Shown here piece after piece: positions 54,765-64,000 of a DNA stretch of 64,000 nucleotides. Below the pieces are notes generated by a model that had not been told where the DNA came from, searched no databases, and worked only from the letters and a program-made list of their open reading frames with translations. How positions within the stretch are numbered: the stretch's first letter is position 1; the number at the start of each line of letters is the position of its first letter. The position numbers and the translations under genes are program-made. Source of the DNA: Basidiobolus meristosporus CBS 931.73 (lineage: Eukaryota > Basidiobolomycota > Basidiobolomycetes > Basidiobolales > Basidiobolaceae). The stretch is taken from the NCBI GenBank assembly GCA_002104905.1, contig MCFE01000060.1, positions 124,001-188,000 of the forward strand. Reading direction: 5' to 3'.

Positions 54765-57250
54765 TTGACATTCAGTACAACAAGCAGGGTTTCATCCAAA
54801 AAAGGCCCTGTGGACAGTGTGCCCATTGAAGGTAATAATGCAGACTCCTTGGGCTCTCAGTCAAGTAGGCAATTGAGAACCTCTGTGGAGCCACAAGCTG
54901 ACCATTATGCTCAGGCAGATGAGAATGTAGCAACTGCAGTACCCTCAGTTGAAGACCAGCAAGTGGCTGTCATAACATCACCACCACCCATATCAGCAAG
55001 TATGTTGTCAGCTCATACCAATGCATTAGTGAAGTAATTAGGTGCAGTGGCTAATAGCATAGATGCAATGGCCCAGAGAAATTAGGAAATTGTCCAGAAA
55101 CAGGATGAGTGGATAATATGTGTAGAGCCATCAATATTGCTGGTAGAGAAAGCAGTATTTTTGCTGCAAAGAAGAAATGCAAGTAGCTCAATGTCACAGC
55201 AAATAATTGAGCTATTTCCCAGTGTAACAGCAGAGGAACACTGTACAGTCTTTGAAGCACAACAGTGCCTAAAGATATAGCCCACAGAAAAACCTATCAC
55301 AGTGTGGGAGGGAGACAATGTGGAGATTATATTAAAGCCTAAAAATCAAAAGACCTTGAAGATCTGTGAAGCTGTTGTATTGGTGTCACAGTAACACCCA
55401 CTGACAGATGTGCTCATTCCCACATTTTCTACATCCCTGTTTCTCTACTACACTTATTTTAGTTTTATCACATTTGTGTTACTTGATCAGTACTATCCCA
55501 TAAGCTGGCTGACTATCACACCTGCTTACCTTATTGCATAAGTTATCCCTCACTTTATGTAAGATTACTATCTATAAGTGGTTCAATATTAGGCAACTAC
55601 CTTCACCAGTACCTGTGAAACATGATCAAACCGTGTCACCATCCCTACCATTTCTATACCATATATGGTGTCCCTATGTTACACAGGTTTCAAAGTAATG
55701 ATTCAAGATTGGTTAGATGTGCTATGTCCCTTAAAACCTTCTTTTACCTGCTGGTGGAGCTTACAGTTGTTTTGACTTTGGAAGCTTTAGTACATTGTCT
55801 TCTCAAAGGATGCTAAGCCCAGCACATACTTCTGTTAAGACACCCACTAAGTTAGGGATTGTGGCTCAGTAGTTTTTGCTTGACAAGCTTGTGGCTTTAT
55901 TCTCCATCACATTAGATTAGAGACAGAGCCCAAGTATTCCTAGCCAGCTTTTGCCAGAGGTTATTGCACCCAGTGAACATCCAACACACAAAACACTTGA
56001 GAAGTGTTGGATGTATCTCTCCCTTGGACTTATACACCACCACACTATTGAGTGCAATAATGAAGAGTGGGCTAATATTCAAGAGGCTGTCAGAAGTCTA
56101 GCACACCATCACCTTAAGGCCGGCATACCATGGGACCATCAGGAACTCAAGGCCAAGCAGAATGCACTTGACTTGTTCCATGAGCATTATTCTGGATTTA
56201 AACAGGCAAACAGAGTTTTGGCCAGCATTGGTATGCTAAGAAAGTATTTTTAAGAATAGCAGAAACTATTAAAGGCAGAACAAGAATGCCATGGCTAACA
56301 GCCAGCAGCTTCCTCAAGAGCCCATTACAAGCAGGGCTGAAAGCTCCAGACAAGCATCAAAGAGACGTCAGGTAGTGGGAAGAGTGCCAGTTAGGGACAA
56401 GCAGGCAGACACAGATGCACCAGCACAACATTTATCAAGGAAAAAGCGTAATACCACTCATGAAGCACCCAGTCAAAGTAGCAGTGAAGGACATAGCAGT
56501 GATAAAAGCCAGCTGCTTTTACAGGAGCCTATCACAACTATGGTTGAGAGCTCAAAACAAGTGGAAAAGTAACATCAGGTTGTCAGAAAAGTGCCAGCAA
56601 GGGGCAAGCAGGCCAAAATAGATGCATCAGAGCAGAATTTATCCAGGAGAAAGTGTAGTTCTTTACAAGAAGCACCCAGACAAAGTAGCAGTGAAAGACC
56701 TGGCAGTGATAAAGGAAAAGGTAAAGGGAAGAATGTCTACCCAAGCCTGAGACAGGGAGGCATGCAAAAAAACTGCAGCACTCACCAATTAATGGTGCCA
56801 GCCTAGAGCAGACTGAATCCAATTATAGCCAAGAAAATTACCAACAAGAAAACAGCTATTTTCACAAGAGTTGGAAGCGCAGCCAGTTGAGCTACACTTC
56901 AGTTAGGTAGATGAGTTTCCTGAAAAAGGCAGTTTGTCTACCACAGCCTCCACATCCTCTATTGTTGACACAGTGGAGATCCCACTGACAGACAAGGCTA
57001 CAATTTCAAGAGCTTGAAAGACTATCACAATGCCTTAAGTGGAATTTTGGGACATTAATAGGCACACCAAGAGGTTGCAGTACTTCTTCAAGAGCAGTGC
57101 TCAAGAAAACGCACTGGAATATTGCAAGGATTTGTTGCAAAGACTGGCAGATGAGGTGCTAGACCTTGCAGTGCTAGCTGAGCCAGGATGTGTGGGAACC
57201 AGTGAATGATTAGTGGCACAAAGCTGTTGGGTTGCCACCAAAGTTGTGGA
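54765..57250 (+). pseudogene. K second gene in K4: modular protein of unknown role
   Basis: Plus-strand gene transcribed away from the transposase. 54765-55037 encodes SSKKGPVDSVPIEGNNADSL, SRQLRTSVEPQADHYAQADE and SASMLSAHTNALVK; a TAA follows, then a helical LGAVANSIDAMAQRN stretch. After the 670-bp insert the frame has EWANIQEAVRSLAHHHLKAG and QNALDLFHEHYSGFKQANRV (55951-56253). Then come repeat modules of about 70 residues at 56291-56572, 56573-56720 and beyond (RVPVRDKQADTDAPAQHLSR and relatives, closing with KGKGKGKNVYPS). The C-terminal region near 56890-57190 has an acidic patch and HTKRLQYFFKSSAQENALEY. A DNA-binding accessory protein like TnpA of plant CACTA elements is one possibility; it is speculative. 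Confidence 0.62.
55378..56047. mobile_element. 670-bp insert in K4 second gene, unclassified
   Basis: Present in K4 only; K3 and K5 lack it. It is flanked by TTG on both sides (55375-55377 and 56048-56050), begins TATTGGTGTCACAG and ends CACCACACTA. The ends are loosely inverted (TATTGGTGT and TAGTGTGGTGGTGT on the opposite strand). A hairpin-capable pair CCAACAC and GTGTTGG lies at 55981-56010. No coding region of its own. Could be a small non-autonomous DNA element. Confidence 0.5.
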
Positions 57251-57722
57251 ACCAGAGCATTACAGCAGCAATACTTATTGAGTGGTGGATTTTAATGGAG
57301 TTACTTGTTGAGTGTGGGGTTGGGCTCAATGCTAGTGTAGGGTATTGGGACTTGTATAGGTCAATACAATTGGCAATTGAGGTACAACTGAAGTTTCAAC
57401 AGAAATAAATCAATTTGTACAGATGAAAAGTAAGAGAGATGGTTGAGTCAGGAAGTAAGGAGTGTGAAAAAGAGGCAATGGGCAATCAATGAATACAAAC
57501 ATAGGAGGCAATAGAGTGTCTGGGATCAGAAAGTGCGCAAATTGGCAGGGATCCACTTATATATTGTTGTGATGAAAAAATTTGACTAAGTTTTTTGTGA
57601 AATCTGGGGTGCAATTATTTTTCAACAGTCTCTGGACAGTGTCCTGATGAGATCAGTACCTCTTAGTCATGGGACTTTGTAATGGCCTTTTGATGGCATC
57701 ATCTCAATAATATCTCATAGGG

Positions 57723-58060
57723 CATGTGCAGAGCACCTCATAATATTTGGTTGTTTAGCATATGTAAAAATACTGTCTGGAATTTGATCAATGCTTGAGC
57801 CAAAAATTGCAAATACATATTATTGAGCTACTGCAGTGAGAGTAAGGCAAAAGGATGCTTCAATATGAAGGCAAAGAAGCCATTGATGTCCAAGGATGTG
57901 CTGTTTGATCAAAGTGTGAAATGTTTTCAAGGTAGGACTTCAGACAAAGGCAAAAATACCATTTCCAGTCCATCAATAGTCAGGATTGAATCAGAGCAAA
58001 ACAATGCTGTTTATTGCACTCCAGACAGTTCTGCAACTATGAATTAGCCTTGATTGGTAT
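57723..58060 (+). pseudogene. Copia M gag end and protease scrap
   Basis: Plus-strand Copia remnant. 57823-58047 is an open stretch that ends with YCTPDSSATMN; the DSSA word corresponds to the protease active site (D-S/T-G-A) with glycine changed to serine. The sequence before 57820 has no recognisable domain. Confidence 0.5.
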
Positions 58061-59563
58061 GCAAGAATATCTCTCTGGTGACCACTCCAATATTACAAAG
58101 CATATGATCCAACCAGATCAGAAATGGTCCAAATTACTGTTCAATCAGCAGACAATCTGAGCTTATGCCTGCTCAGTTGGTACAGATGGACCCCAAACAG
58201 ATAGAATACTCTTGAGCCAAAATACCAGTCAACACTAAAACCTTTGTACTGGTAGTCAAGCATGATTCCACCTAATTGTTATTGGCTATAGATACCAAAT
58301 ACAGGTTCTCAATCATCCGCTGAATGTAAAAACTGCTTCATTGAATGAGGAACTTGATAAGGATGTGTACATACACCAGCCTTATGGGATTACTGACCAG
58401 GATCATACTTATCTGGTGTGCAAGCTTAAAAAAACTTTATAATGTGTTAAACAATCACTAAGAGCCTGGAATTGCAAAATGGATTTTTTTTGGAATCTAT
58501 GAGTTTCTAAAGAAGTACCACTGACTAAGGTATCTACTATAAGTCAGATAGAGCAAATCCAGCTCTTTTGGCTCAATATGTGGATGATCTCACTATAGCC
58601 TCTATTAACCAAGAAGCATTGGCAGACACTAGAATCAGTCTATTGAAGATGTTTAAAATGTCCAACTGGGAGTGCTCAGTTACTACTTAAGGATATGTTC
58701 CTCCATAGACAGAAACGCCCAGATCTTTACCTCAAGCCAGTCTAAGTATATTCAAGGTAAACTCAGAAATCCCCAAGTGGAACACTTTCAACCAGCAGCT
58801 AGGTACTATGGAGACAAACATCCTGTTAATCAAATGCAACCAAATAAAGAGAACTTGGTGTCATTTTGAGGACCAGGCTCCCTTACCAACATATGGCTGG
58901 CAGCTTGATGTATACTTCACTAGGAAAACATCCAGATATCTCATATTCAGTGGGAGTTGTCAGCTAATCTTACCAGAACAATGGATTTGATCATATTGCA
59001 GTAGTTGAGCATATTTTTAGATACCTGAAAGGTACTGCTGACATCTGCTCAAGGTTCACATTTAAGGGCTCAGAGCAGGATCTATTGGGAAGCTCTGATG
59101 CTGATTTGGATCAAAATTTTGAAGACAAAAGACCTGCCACAAGATACACATCTTTATACTGCAAAGGAGCAATCTTATGGAAGTCAAGAAAGCAACCAAC
59201 TATAGCACTTTCCATCATATTAGCAGAGTATATGGCAGTCTATGAGGGTACAAAAGTAGCAATAAGGCCAGTAAAACTGCTTAAAGACTTAGGCTTATAT
59301 CACAAAGCCCCTACCACTTTGTTTCAAGATAATCATGGATGCATAAAATAGGTAGAAATCAAACTTTCCATGGTTAAGCTGAGCACATAGATATTAGACA
59401 TCATACATGTGTAAAGCTATAGAGAATAGACTTGTTGGTTTAGCTCACTGTCCTACAGATGAGATGATTGCAAACATACTCACCAAGCCATTGACTGGTG
59501 GCATGTTTGCATGTCCAGATCACAATTAGGACTTGTTAGCACTGGCAATTAGTTAAGTGGGAG
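58061..59563 (+). pseudogene. Copia M reverse transcriptase and RNase H
   Basis: Decayed plus-strand RT and RNase H. A region near 58290-58460 corresponds to the KTAFLNGDL and VCKLRKLLYGLKQ blocks of B. The catalytic centre at about 58575 reads AQYVDDLTIASINQEAL, aspartates intact. 58672-58990 are thumb fragments. 59085-59351 is RNase H (GSSDADLDQNFEDKRPATRY, RKQPTIALSIILAEYMAVYE, LFQDNHGCIK). The terminal block near 59470 gives ANILTKPLTGG. Frames break every 100-250 bases. It is a different, older family than B/C, with its own LTR. Confidence 0.82.
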
Positions 59564-59911
59564 TGTTGTTAAAACTTGTAGGTGCTCCTGAGTGTTCACC
59601 TGACTTAGTCATTTATACCTTTACCTACAAATCTGCAAGGGTTCTGACCAAATTCCTTGTTGGAATTCACTTGGAATATCTTGCTAAAACATCAGGTAAC
59701 CACAACATGAGATCACTCAAAGTTGCCTAAGCAGCCCTAAACTTTGCTTACATGTGATTGGGACCTTTGCAAGCCTGTTCTCCACATTTGCTTTGCCAAG
59801 ATCATGCCAAAGTATAAATACCACATTTACAACTCTTGTATCATTAAGTGAAACCCACATAAGTTATTTGTACTCCTGGTCACCTCATGTACCTCCAAAG
59901 CACTTGAAACA
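59564..59911 (+). repeat. 3' LTR of Copia M (third family)
   Basis: 348 bp, TGTTGTTAAAAC to CACTTGAAACA, after a purine tract AGTTAAGTGGGAG. A TATA-like AAGTATAAATACC is at about 59811. The same family gives the solo LTR at 50391-50744. Confidence 0.85.
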
Positions 59912-60269
59912 GTATTTCTTTATCATTGCACCTGAGTATTGCCCAAACATACCCATTTGAATTGCCACCTACAATCCTTAGAGAACTCTAACCAAATCCC
60001 TTAACATTGTATAAAGAGCTTGCATCAAGATAAGCAGCCCCAGACTTTGTCCACATGTTATTTTGCCATGATCATGCTTGGAAATTCTGGGGCTGTTGGG
60101 ACAGCTTAGAGACCTTTGATTTTTTAGGTACCTGATATCTTGGTGAAGAAATTCCAAGCAAATCCCTACAAGCCATCTGGTAAGGCATCTCTGTAACTTA
60201 TAGTCAATGATCTGGGTGACCAAGTTAGGTGTATATTTTGGTGTAATTACAAATCTAACAATAGAGTCC
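59912..60269. repeat. Inverted pair of third-family LTR fragments
   Basis: 59935-60075 matches the third-family LTR in plus orientation (AGAGAACTCTAACCAAATCC, AGCCCCAGACTTTGTCCACA). 60076-60240 matches it in minus orientation (TTAGGTACCTGATATCTTGG). The two lie head to head with the CCCCAG words facing each other. Confidence 0.7.
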
Positions 60270-60620
60270 ATGTTGTTGTCATGTTCTTCTCACTATCAAT
60301 GTCTCCAACACTCAAGCACAACAACACTCATCCAGCAATGGACACAAATTGCAATCCAGACTGGATGGCATTTCAGGCCTCAACATTACAGAGGCTACCA
60401 TCAAATATCTGCCAAGAGACAAGATGATTGGCAGTACATGCAGGATGTAGAAAATCAGTGGCCAGCAGGATTTGCTGAGAGAGCCCTTGTTTGATGAAAT
60501 TCTAACCAGCACCAAGGCAAGGTAATTGTCACAAATACCTTCAGACAAGCACTTGCATTTTGGGTGTATGCTATAGAGTTAGTTCATTGGACTGTGCCCA
60601 GGAGTATTGCACAATCATTG
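60270..60620 (-). pseudogene. Tnp2-like transposase scrap (K6)
   Basis: Minus strand 60312-60548 encodes LGRYLMVASVMLRPEMPSSL and CNLCPLLDECC, matching NNLMVVSLVYGPKLLPNLYS and YPLLDKFC of K4. CWPLIF appears just upstream. No ends of the transposon are visible, so this is an isolated fragment. Confidence 0.72.
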
Positions 60621-61689
60621 ATTGCAAAGATTGAATGAGTGCCATACCATCCCCTCCAGTAGTCAAGACTGCTCTTGCACAATTTTGCACTATATGGTAT
60701 GCTCTTAAACATTATAACACTTTATGAGACAATGATGCTGGTTTGGACAAATGCACAACCTACAATACTTCTATCATGTGGGCAGTTGAGTCCTATTTGT
60801 ATGGTAGGTAAATCCTGTATTTGGAGTTGTTTCATTAGTTAGAGAGGTGGTTAATATGTACCACACCATAGGCTTTATTGTAGCTTACCATTTCTGCTAC
60901 CATCATCTTGATTGGATGGAGTGTCATTGTTTGATGGGTACTGAGGTGTCCTGATGCTGTCAGCATCCAACTGGTCCAACATCTCAGATAGTGGCCACCT
61001 GGTTTGTTAGCAGGTGTCTGAGCTAGTTGACTGGAGGAGGTGTCATAGCAAGCATGCAGCTAATCAGGCAAAAGCAAATGAAATCATGGAATTGCACTGG
61101 TGTGAACATAAAGTGTGTATATGTAGGATGCTTATCCATAGGGGGATTGTCTCAGGTCTGTGACCAACTGGATATCACTTATACTAAGATATAAAATAAT
61201 TAGTAGATTGCAACACACCCAAAGCAATCAAATCATTGCTCCCTTGTACACTTCTCCCAAAGGAATTATTACTCAAGTGTTTGGTGGTGACACACATTGC
61301 ACATCTATACCACTTGCTTGTTGCTATCATCCTAACCATGTGTGTACTGGTAGTCAGTGTTTTTCATCCTAGTTGCCAAGTTCAGTGCTCTAGATTGGTT
61401 GCACTGAGTTGTGTTGTAAGAGTTTTGGAGCTATTAAAGGTGATGGGGAAAATAAGTAGATCGTGTGGCTTTCACTTAATAATTCAATGAATGCAAAAAC
61501 AATATTGATGCTTTCGCATGGTCTTGACAATACAGGCATCTAGATTATGCTTAGGATGGTCTCAAGTGCATGGGTGAAAGGTTTTGAGCTGCTAGGACAA
61601 CCTCTCAATTATATAACCAGCAAGAGAGTTGCAAAACAGCCATTGGATTGGGTTGGCTGTTGGGCAGGTTCCAATTTCATTTGTCCTCA
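60621..61689. other. AT-rich stretch without a recognised gene
   Basis: About 1.07 kb. Short open frames at 61160-61372 and 61236-61490 have no recognisable motif and overlap each other. It may hold further transposase decay (minus strand), but I could not align it with confidence. Confidence 0.5.
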
Positions 61690-62840
61690 GGATTCTTCCA
61701 GAACTCCGCGCGATCGTGACTTCCGAGATACTGACCATGCATGCATGAACCATGGCCACACCAATAGTCGGTGGAGATCTTCCCTCTTCACCATGGAATT
61801 GATGATTTCAAAGGCCACCACATAGCCCCTTGTTTGTGCTCCACGTTTCCCGTCATGCCATCGGTGCGCCTTTGCCAGCCAACCTCTTATCGAGATTCTG
61901 TGGTGCTTCCACGGCATTACAATTCCCCCATCCAGGAGGGAATGGTTCAGGGAAATGGTTCAGGGAATGGTTTACCCTTGGCCAAGATCGGACCGATAAG
62001 GGGAAATTGTAATGCTCGATATCTACTTGCATCTGGGGGTCGAAGGCACCTTCAAAGTCCCAGACAACATGCCTCGATAGCCACCTGGACGTCCATCACG
62101 ATTGCCAGCCAACAGGATAGAAAAGACGGGGCCATTCACAGGTGTGTGAAAGCCCTACTGCGCCGCTACCCATGGTGTACACCCGAGAATCGCCCCGATT
62201 TGGCGCAGGGCCTTCACCCCATCGACATGTTACTTCCCAGCCCGCACACCCGCTTTAACCAGATGTGTGCAGTTGTGGGATGTGGTGCGCGCAAGCCAAT
62301 GATCCGAGGGTGGGTATCGATCAAGGAAACATCTGGAAGAGAGGGACGCCAACGTGAAAGCCATTTGGTGGAGAAATCGTGAGAACAGCTGTCTGTCGAG
62401 CGGAGGATTGGACCGCCCAACACCTGGCTCGCTTCGCCCGGTCTCCTGCCTCACATGCGATAACATATCTGCCCAGTATCCATATGGGGCACGTAATATG
62501 TGCAAATCCAGCCGAAATACCATTTTGGGTGGTGAACGTTCGGCGAAAGGTGAGCAGTCACCGTTGCACCCTCCTCCTCCAATATTTCTTACAGCTCGGC
62601 TTGGAAGCCACGTTTCTCTTCGAGTACTCTCGCCTAGGTGACCCTATTCGCCTATCAAGTTGCCCTACTTCCCAAGACGCCGTCACTCGTGATCTCTTCG
62701 CAAGTAGATACAGGGAAGAGTTGCGGAAGCCGGTACCATCCTTCCCAGGCCTGGGTTGGGAGAAGAGGGGCTGGCTTGGCATGACCTGGCGAGTCTGCCA
62801 GCCATCTAATCGGATGCCGGTCACGGAAAGGACGACGTAA
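61690..62840. other. GC-rich sequence with overlapping open frames, possibly an old gene
   Basis: Composition changes near 61690 from AT-rich to GC-rich with frequent CG. The longest open frames are 61771-62382 (203 codons, first ATG at about 61855) and 62379-62840 (153 codons, no ATG at its start) on the plus strand, with long minus-strand frames opposite (61687-61917, 62230-62523, 62558-62824). None has a family I recognise, and long frames on both strands are expected in GC-rich DNA. A short tandem of AATGGTTCAGGG (three imperfect copies) lies at about 61940-61972. I cannot decide whether there is a spliced or decayed gene here. Confidence 0.35.
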
Positions 62841-63450
62841 AGAACAGCCTTAGGAGCCCACGAGGAAGAACCAGGCGTGTGGGAAAGAGGGTGGCTTGCG
62901 AGGGCATTTGCCTGGCTTGGCGGCTGGACATAACCGAGGAGTCCAGGATGGTCACTCCATGTTTGGCAAGGTGGATTTATGAGGAAATAGAAAACATATG
63001 ATCATTCGAACCCGAGATGAAATTTGGTCACAACCTATCGAGTACTATGAGAACTAGGTCTAGCACAAGAGTGAGGGCGAGGGCGAGGTCGAAGGAATTT
63101 GGGAATGGGATAGGATGATTCGCAAACGGCCTGGCCAGAGATGATTGGCCCTTTAATCAAATGCCATCAGTTCATTTAATATCACGATCCGGATACATGT
63201 CAAATGGAAAACATGAAGAGATTCGAACGAATCAGCATGTTCCCTTTTTGACCCTAGGGCGAGGGAAACAAACTCACCCTCACTTCGAGTCAAATCACTC
63301 GGTGGAATATTCCCCCGTAACGGAGTGGCGAGGCCTGATGATCGAGGGGGATTTTTTCTCCTCTCCTAAGTACTCGGACTCGTACTCGCACCCGCACCCG
63401 CACCCCTACCAGTACTTGTGCCTATACCCATAATCACTGCACGCGCTACC
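62841..63450 (+). promoter_or_regulatory. Upstream region of the last gene
   Basis: About 600 bp without a convincing gene. It contains a GAGGGC-type simple repeat near 63072-63090 and a GCACCC repeat at 63388-63406 close to the start codon, plus a pyrimidine-rich stretch CTCCTCTCCT at 63358-63367. These fit a fungal promoter but prove nothing. Confidence 0.4.
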
Positions 63451-64000
63451 ATGGGGTTACTCTGGATACTCGTGGCCCTCTTCATCGCGGGCTCTTTCTA
63501 TTTCTTTAACGGCAAGGCTGCACCCTCCTCCAACGCCGCTACCGGGGACGTGAAGCAGCTGACGAAAAAGAAGAAGAAGAGCAAATCGAAGGCTTCCCAA
63601 GGAGAGGCTTCGGTGGGGGCGGTGGAGGTGAAGGGCCAAGCCCAACAATCTACCCCCGCCGTGCCCGAACCCACAGCGCAGAAGAAGGGGAAGAAGGCCA
63701 AACCCACCGTCGAAGCCAAAAAGACCAACGTGAAAGAAGCCCCGGTGGTGAAGCCCACCAAACCGGAACCCTCCACCGAGTCGAAGAAGAAGAAGAAGAA
63801 GGCAGCCCCGGCTCCTAGTGAGCCCTCAGAGAAGTCAACCCCCAAGGTCGAACAGCCAACCAAAACCCTCCCTGCCTCACATTCGCCGAAACAACCCTCC
63901 GACTCGAAGAAAAACAACCCCTTGGCTGCGGAAGGGGACCCCACCTCGACAAACCCCATCGCAGGGGCGGAAAGGAATAAAGAGGAGGCATGGTATAAAG
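63451..64000 (+). CDS. Lysine-rich membrane-anchored protein, 3' end outside window
   Basis: Open from ATG 63451 to the window edge, 183 codons without a stop. The start context ACCATGG has A at -3 and G at +4, favourable for a eukaryotic start. Residues 3-19 (LLWILVALFIAGSFYFF) form one hydrophobic segment that would serve as a signal peptide or, more likely, an N-terminal membrane anchor. The rest is Lys/Pro/Ala/Glu-rich and unstructured-looking, with lysine runs at residues 39-43 and 112-117 and a KKGKKAK cluster at 78-84. Codons are GC-rich, unlike the transposons. A tail of this kind recalls ER proteins such as ribosome-receptor-like proteins, but composition alone cannot show it. A similarly long opposite-strand frame (63498-63959) is a consequence of the biased codons. 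It may be interrupted by introns further right. Confidence 0.7.
   Translation, partial: MGLLWILVALFIAGSFYFFNGKAAPSSNAATGDVKQLTKKKKKSKSKASQGEASVGAVEVKGQAQQSTPAVPEPTAQKKGKKAKPTVEAKKTNVKEAPVVKPTKPEPSTESKKKKKKAAPAPSEPSEKSTPKVEQPTKTLPASHSPKQPSDSKKNNPLAAEGDPTSTNPIAGAERNKEEAWYK

Larger units (their letters stand above)
51368..57722 (-). mobile_element. DNA transposon K4, full length with both ends
   Basis: 6355 bp with terminal inverted repeats (CCCTATGAAAAATGATTT at 51368, CTCATAGGG ending 57722; better preserved in K1). It holds the transposase gene on the minus strand (54452 to about 51870) and the second gene on the plus strand (54765 to about 57250), sharing an intergenic region of about 310 bp, flanked by non-coding subterminal regions of 400-500 bp. 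It is the most complete member of the family. The target duplication is not evident. A 670-bp insert lies in the second gene. Confidence 0.85.

Noticed and set aside
55378-56047. Helitron
   Set aside because: A hairpin is near one end, but the ends are not TC and CTRR, and a TTG duplication seems to be present, which Helitrons do not make.
62379-62840. 153-codon frame as a gene
   Set aside because: It has no ATG at its start, overlaps the preceding frame and has equally long frames opposite. It is kept only within a low-confidence region entry.
63498-63959. Minus-strand frame of 153 codons rich in Phe, Gly and Ala
   Set aside because: It mirrors the lysine-rich plus-strand gene (AAG runs read as CTT, giving Phe/Leu runs). 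The plus strand has the better start context and ordinary composition for an anchored protein.

Overview
This window looks like a repeat-rich block of a fungal nuclear genome, most likely a basidiomycete (inference). About 61.7 kb is AT-rich and made almost entirely of nested, broken transposable elements. The last 2.3 kb turns GC-rich and carries the only convincing host gene. I see no rRNA, tRNA or CRISPR array. The basidiomycete assignment rests on the mixture of Ty3/Gypsy, Ty1/Copia and Tnp2-type DNA transposons and on the style of the GC-rich gene at the right edge; it was not tested by any search.

Layout, left to right. (1) 1-17902: an old minus-strand Copia element (J) is split by a minus-strand Gypsy array with three LTRs (865-17478). 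That array is itself invaded by a nearly complete plus-strand Gypsy element G (1818-9085, LTRs of about 1.13 kb) and by two solo LTRs of the G family, each with a 4-bp target duplication. (2) 17903-38259: a second minus-strand Copia element (E) holds a decayed plus-strand Copia (D), a nearly intact Copia (C, 22883-27568, 5-bp duplication GATAT), a Gypsy element (A, 28106-34817, 4-bp duplication AGTG) and, inside A, a deleted Copia (B, 29637-32963, 5-bp duplication GTTTC). A DNA transposon (K1) sits in the 5' LTR of E. (3) 38260-41625: Copia and Gypsy scraps and a 107-bp minisatellite. (4) 41630-57722: four more copies or pieces of one DNA-transposon family, here called K. Its best copy (51368-57722) has terminal inverted repeats beginning CCCTATGAAAA and two divergently oriented genes: a Tnp2-like transposase and an unrecognised repeat-containing protein. 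(5) 57723-60620: another Copia remnant with its LTR, inverted LTR scraps and a transposase scrap. (6) 60621-64000: unassigned sequence, then the GC-rich part, ending in an open reading frame for a lysine-rich membrane-anchored protein that runs off the window.

Three things stand out. First, the two-gene K transposon family. Second, a foreign-looking fragment of about 300 bp inside Gypsy A that encodes a cysteine/histidine zinc-binding motif of a type I associate with large DNA viruses. Third, the Copia family starts reverse transcription at a site complementary to the anticodon arm of initiator methionine tRNA (half-tRNA priming). Nearly every transposon gene carries stops, frameshifts or catalytic changes, so the block looks like a transposon graveyard. 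All alignments were made by eye within the window, and no database was consulted.
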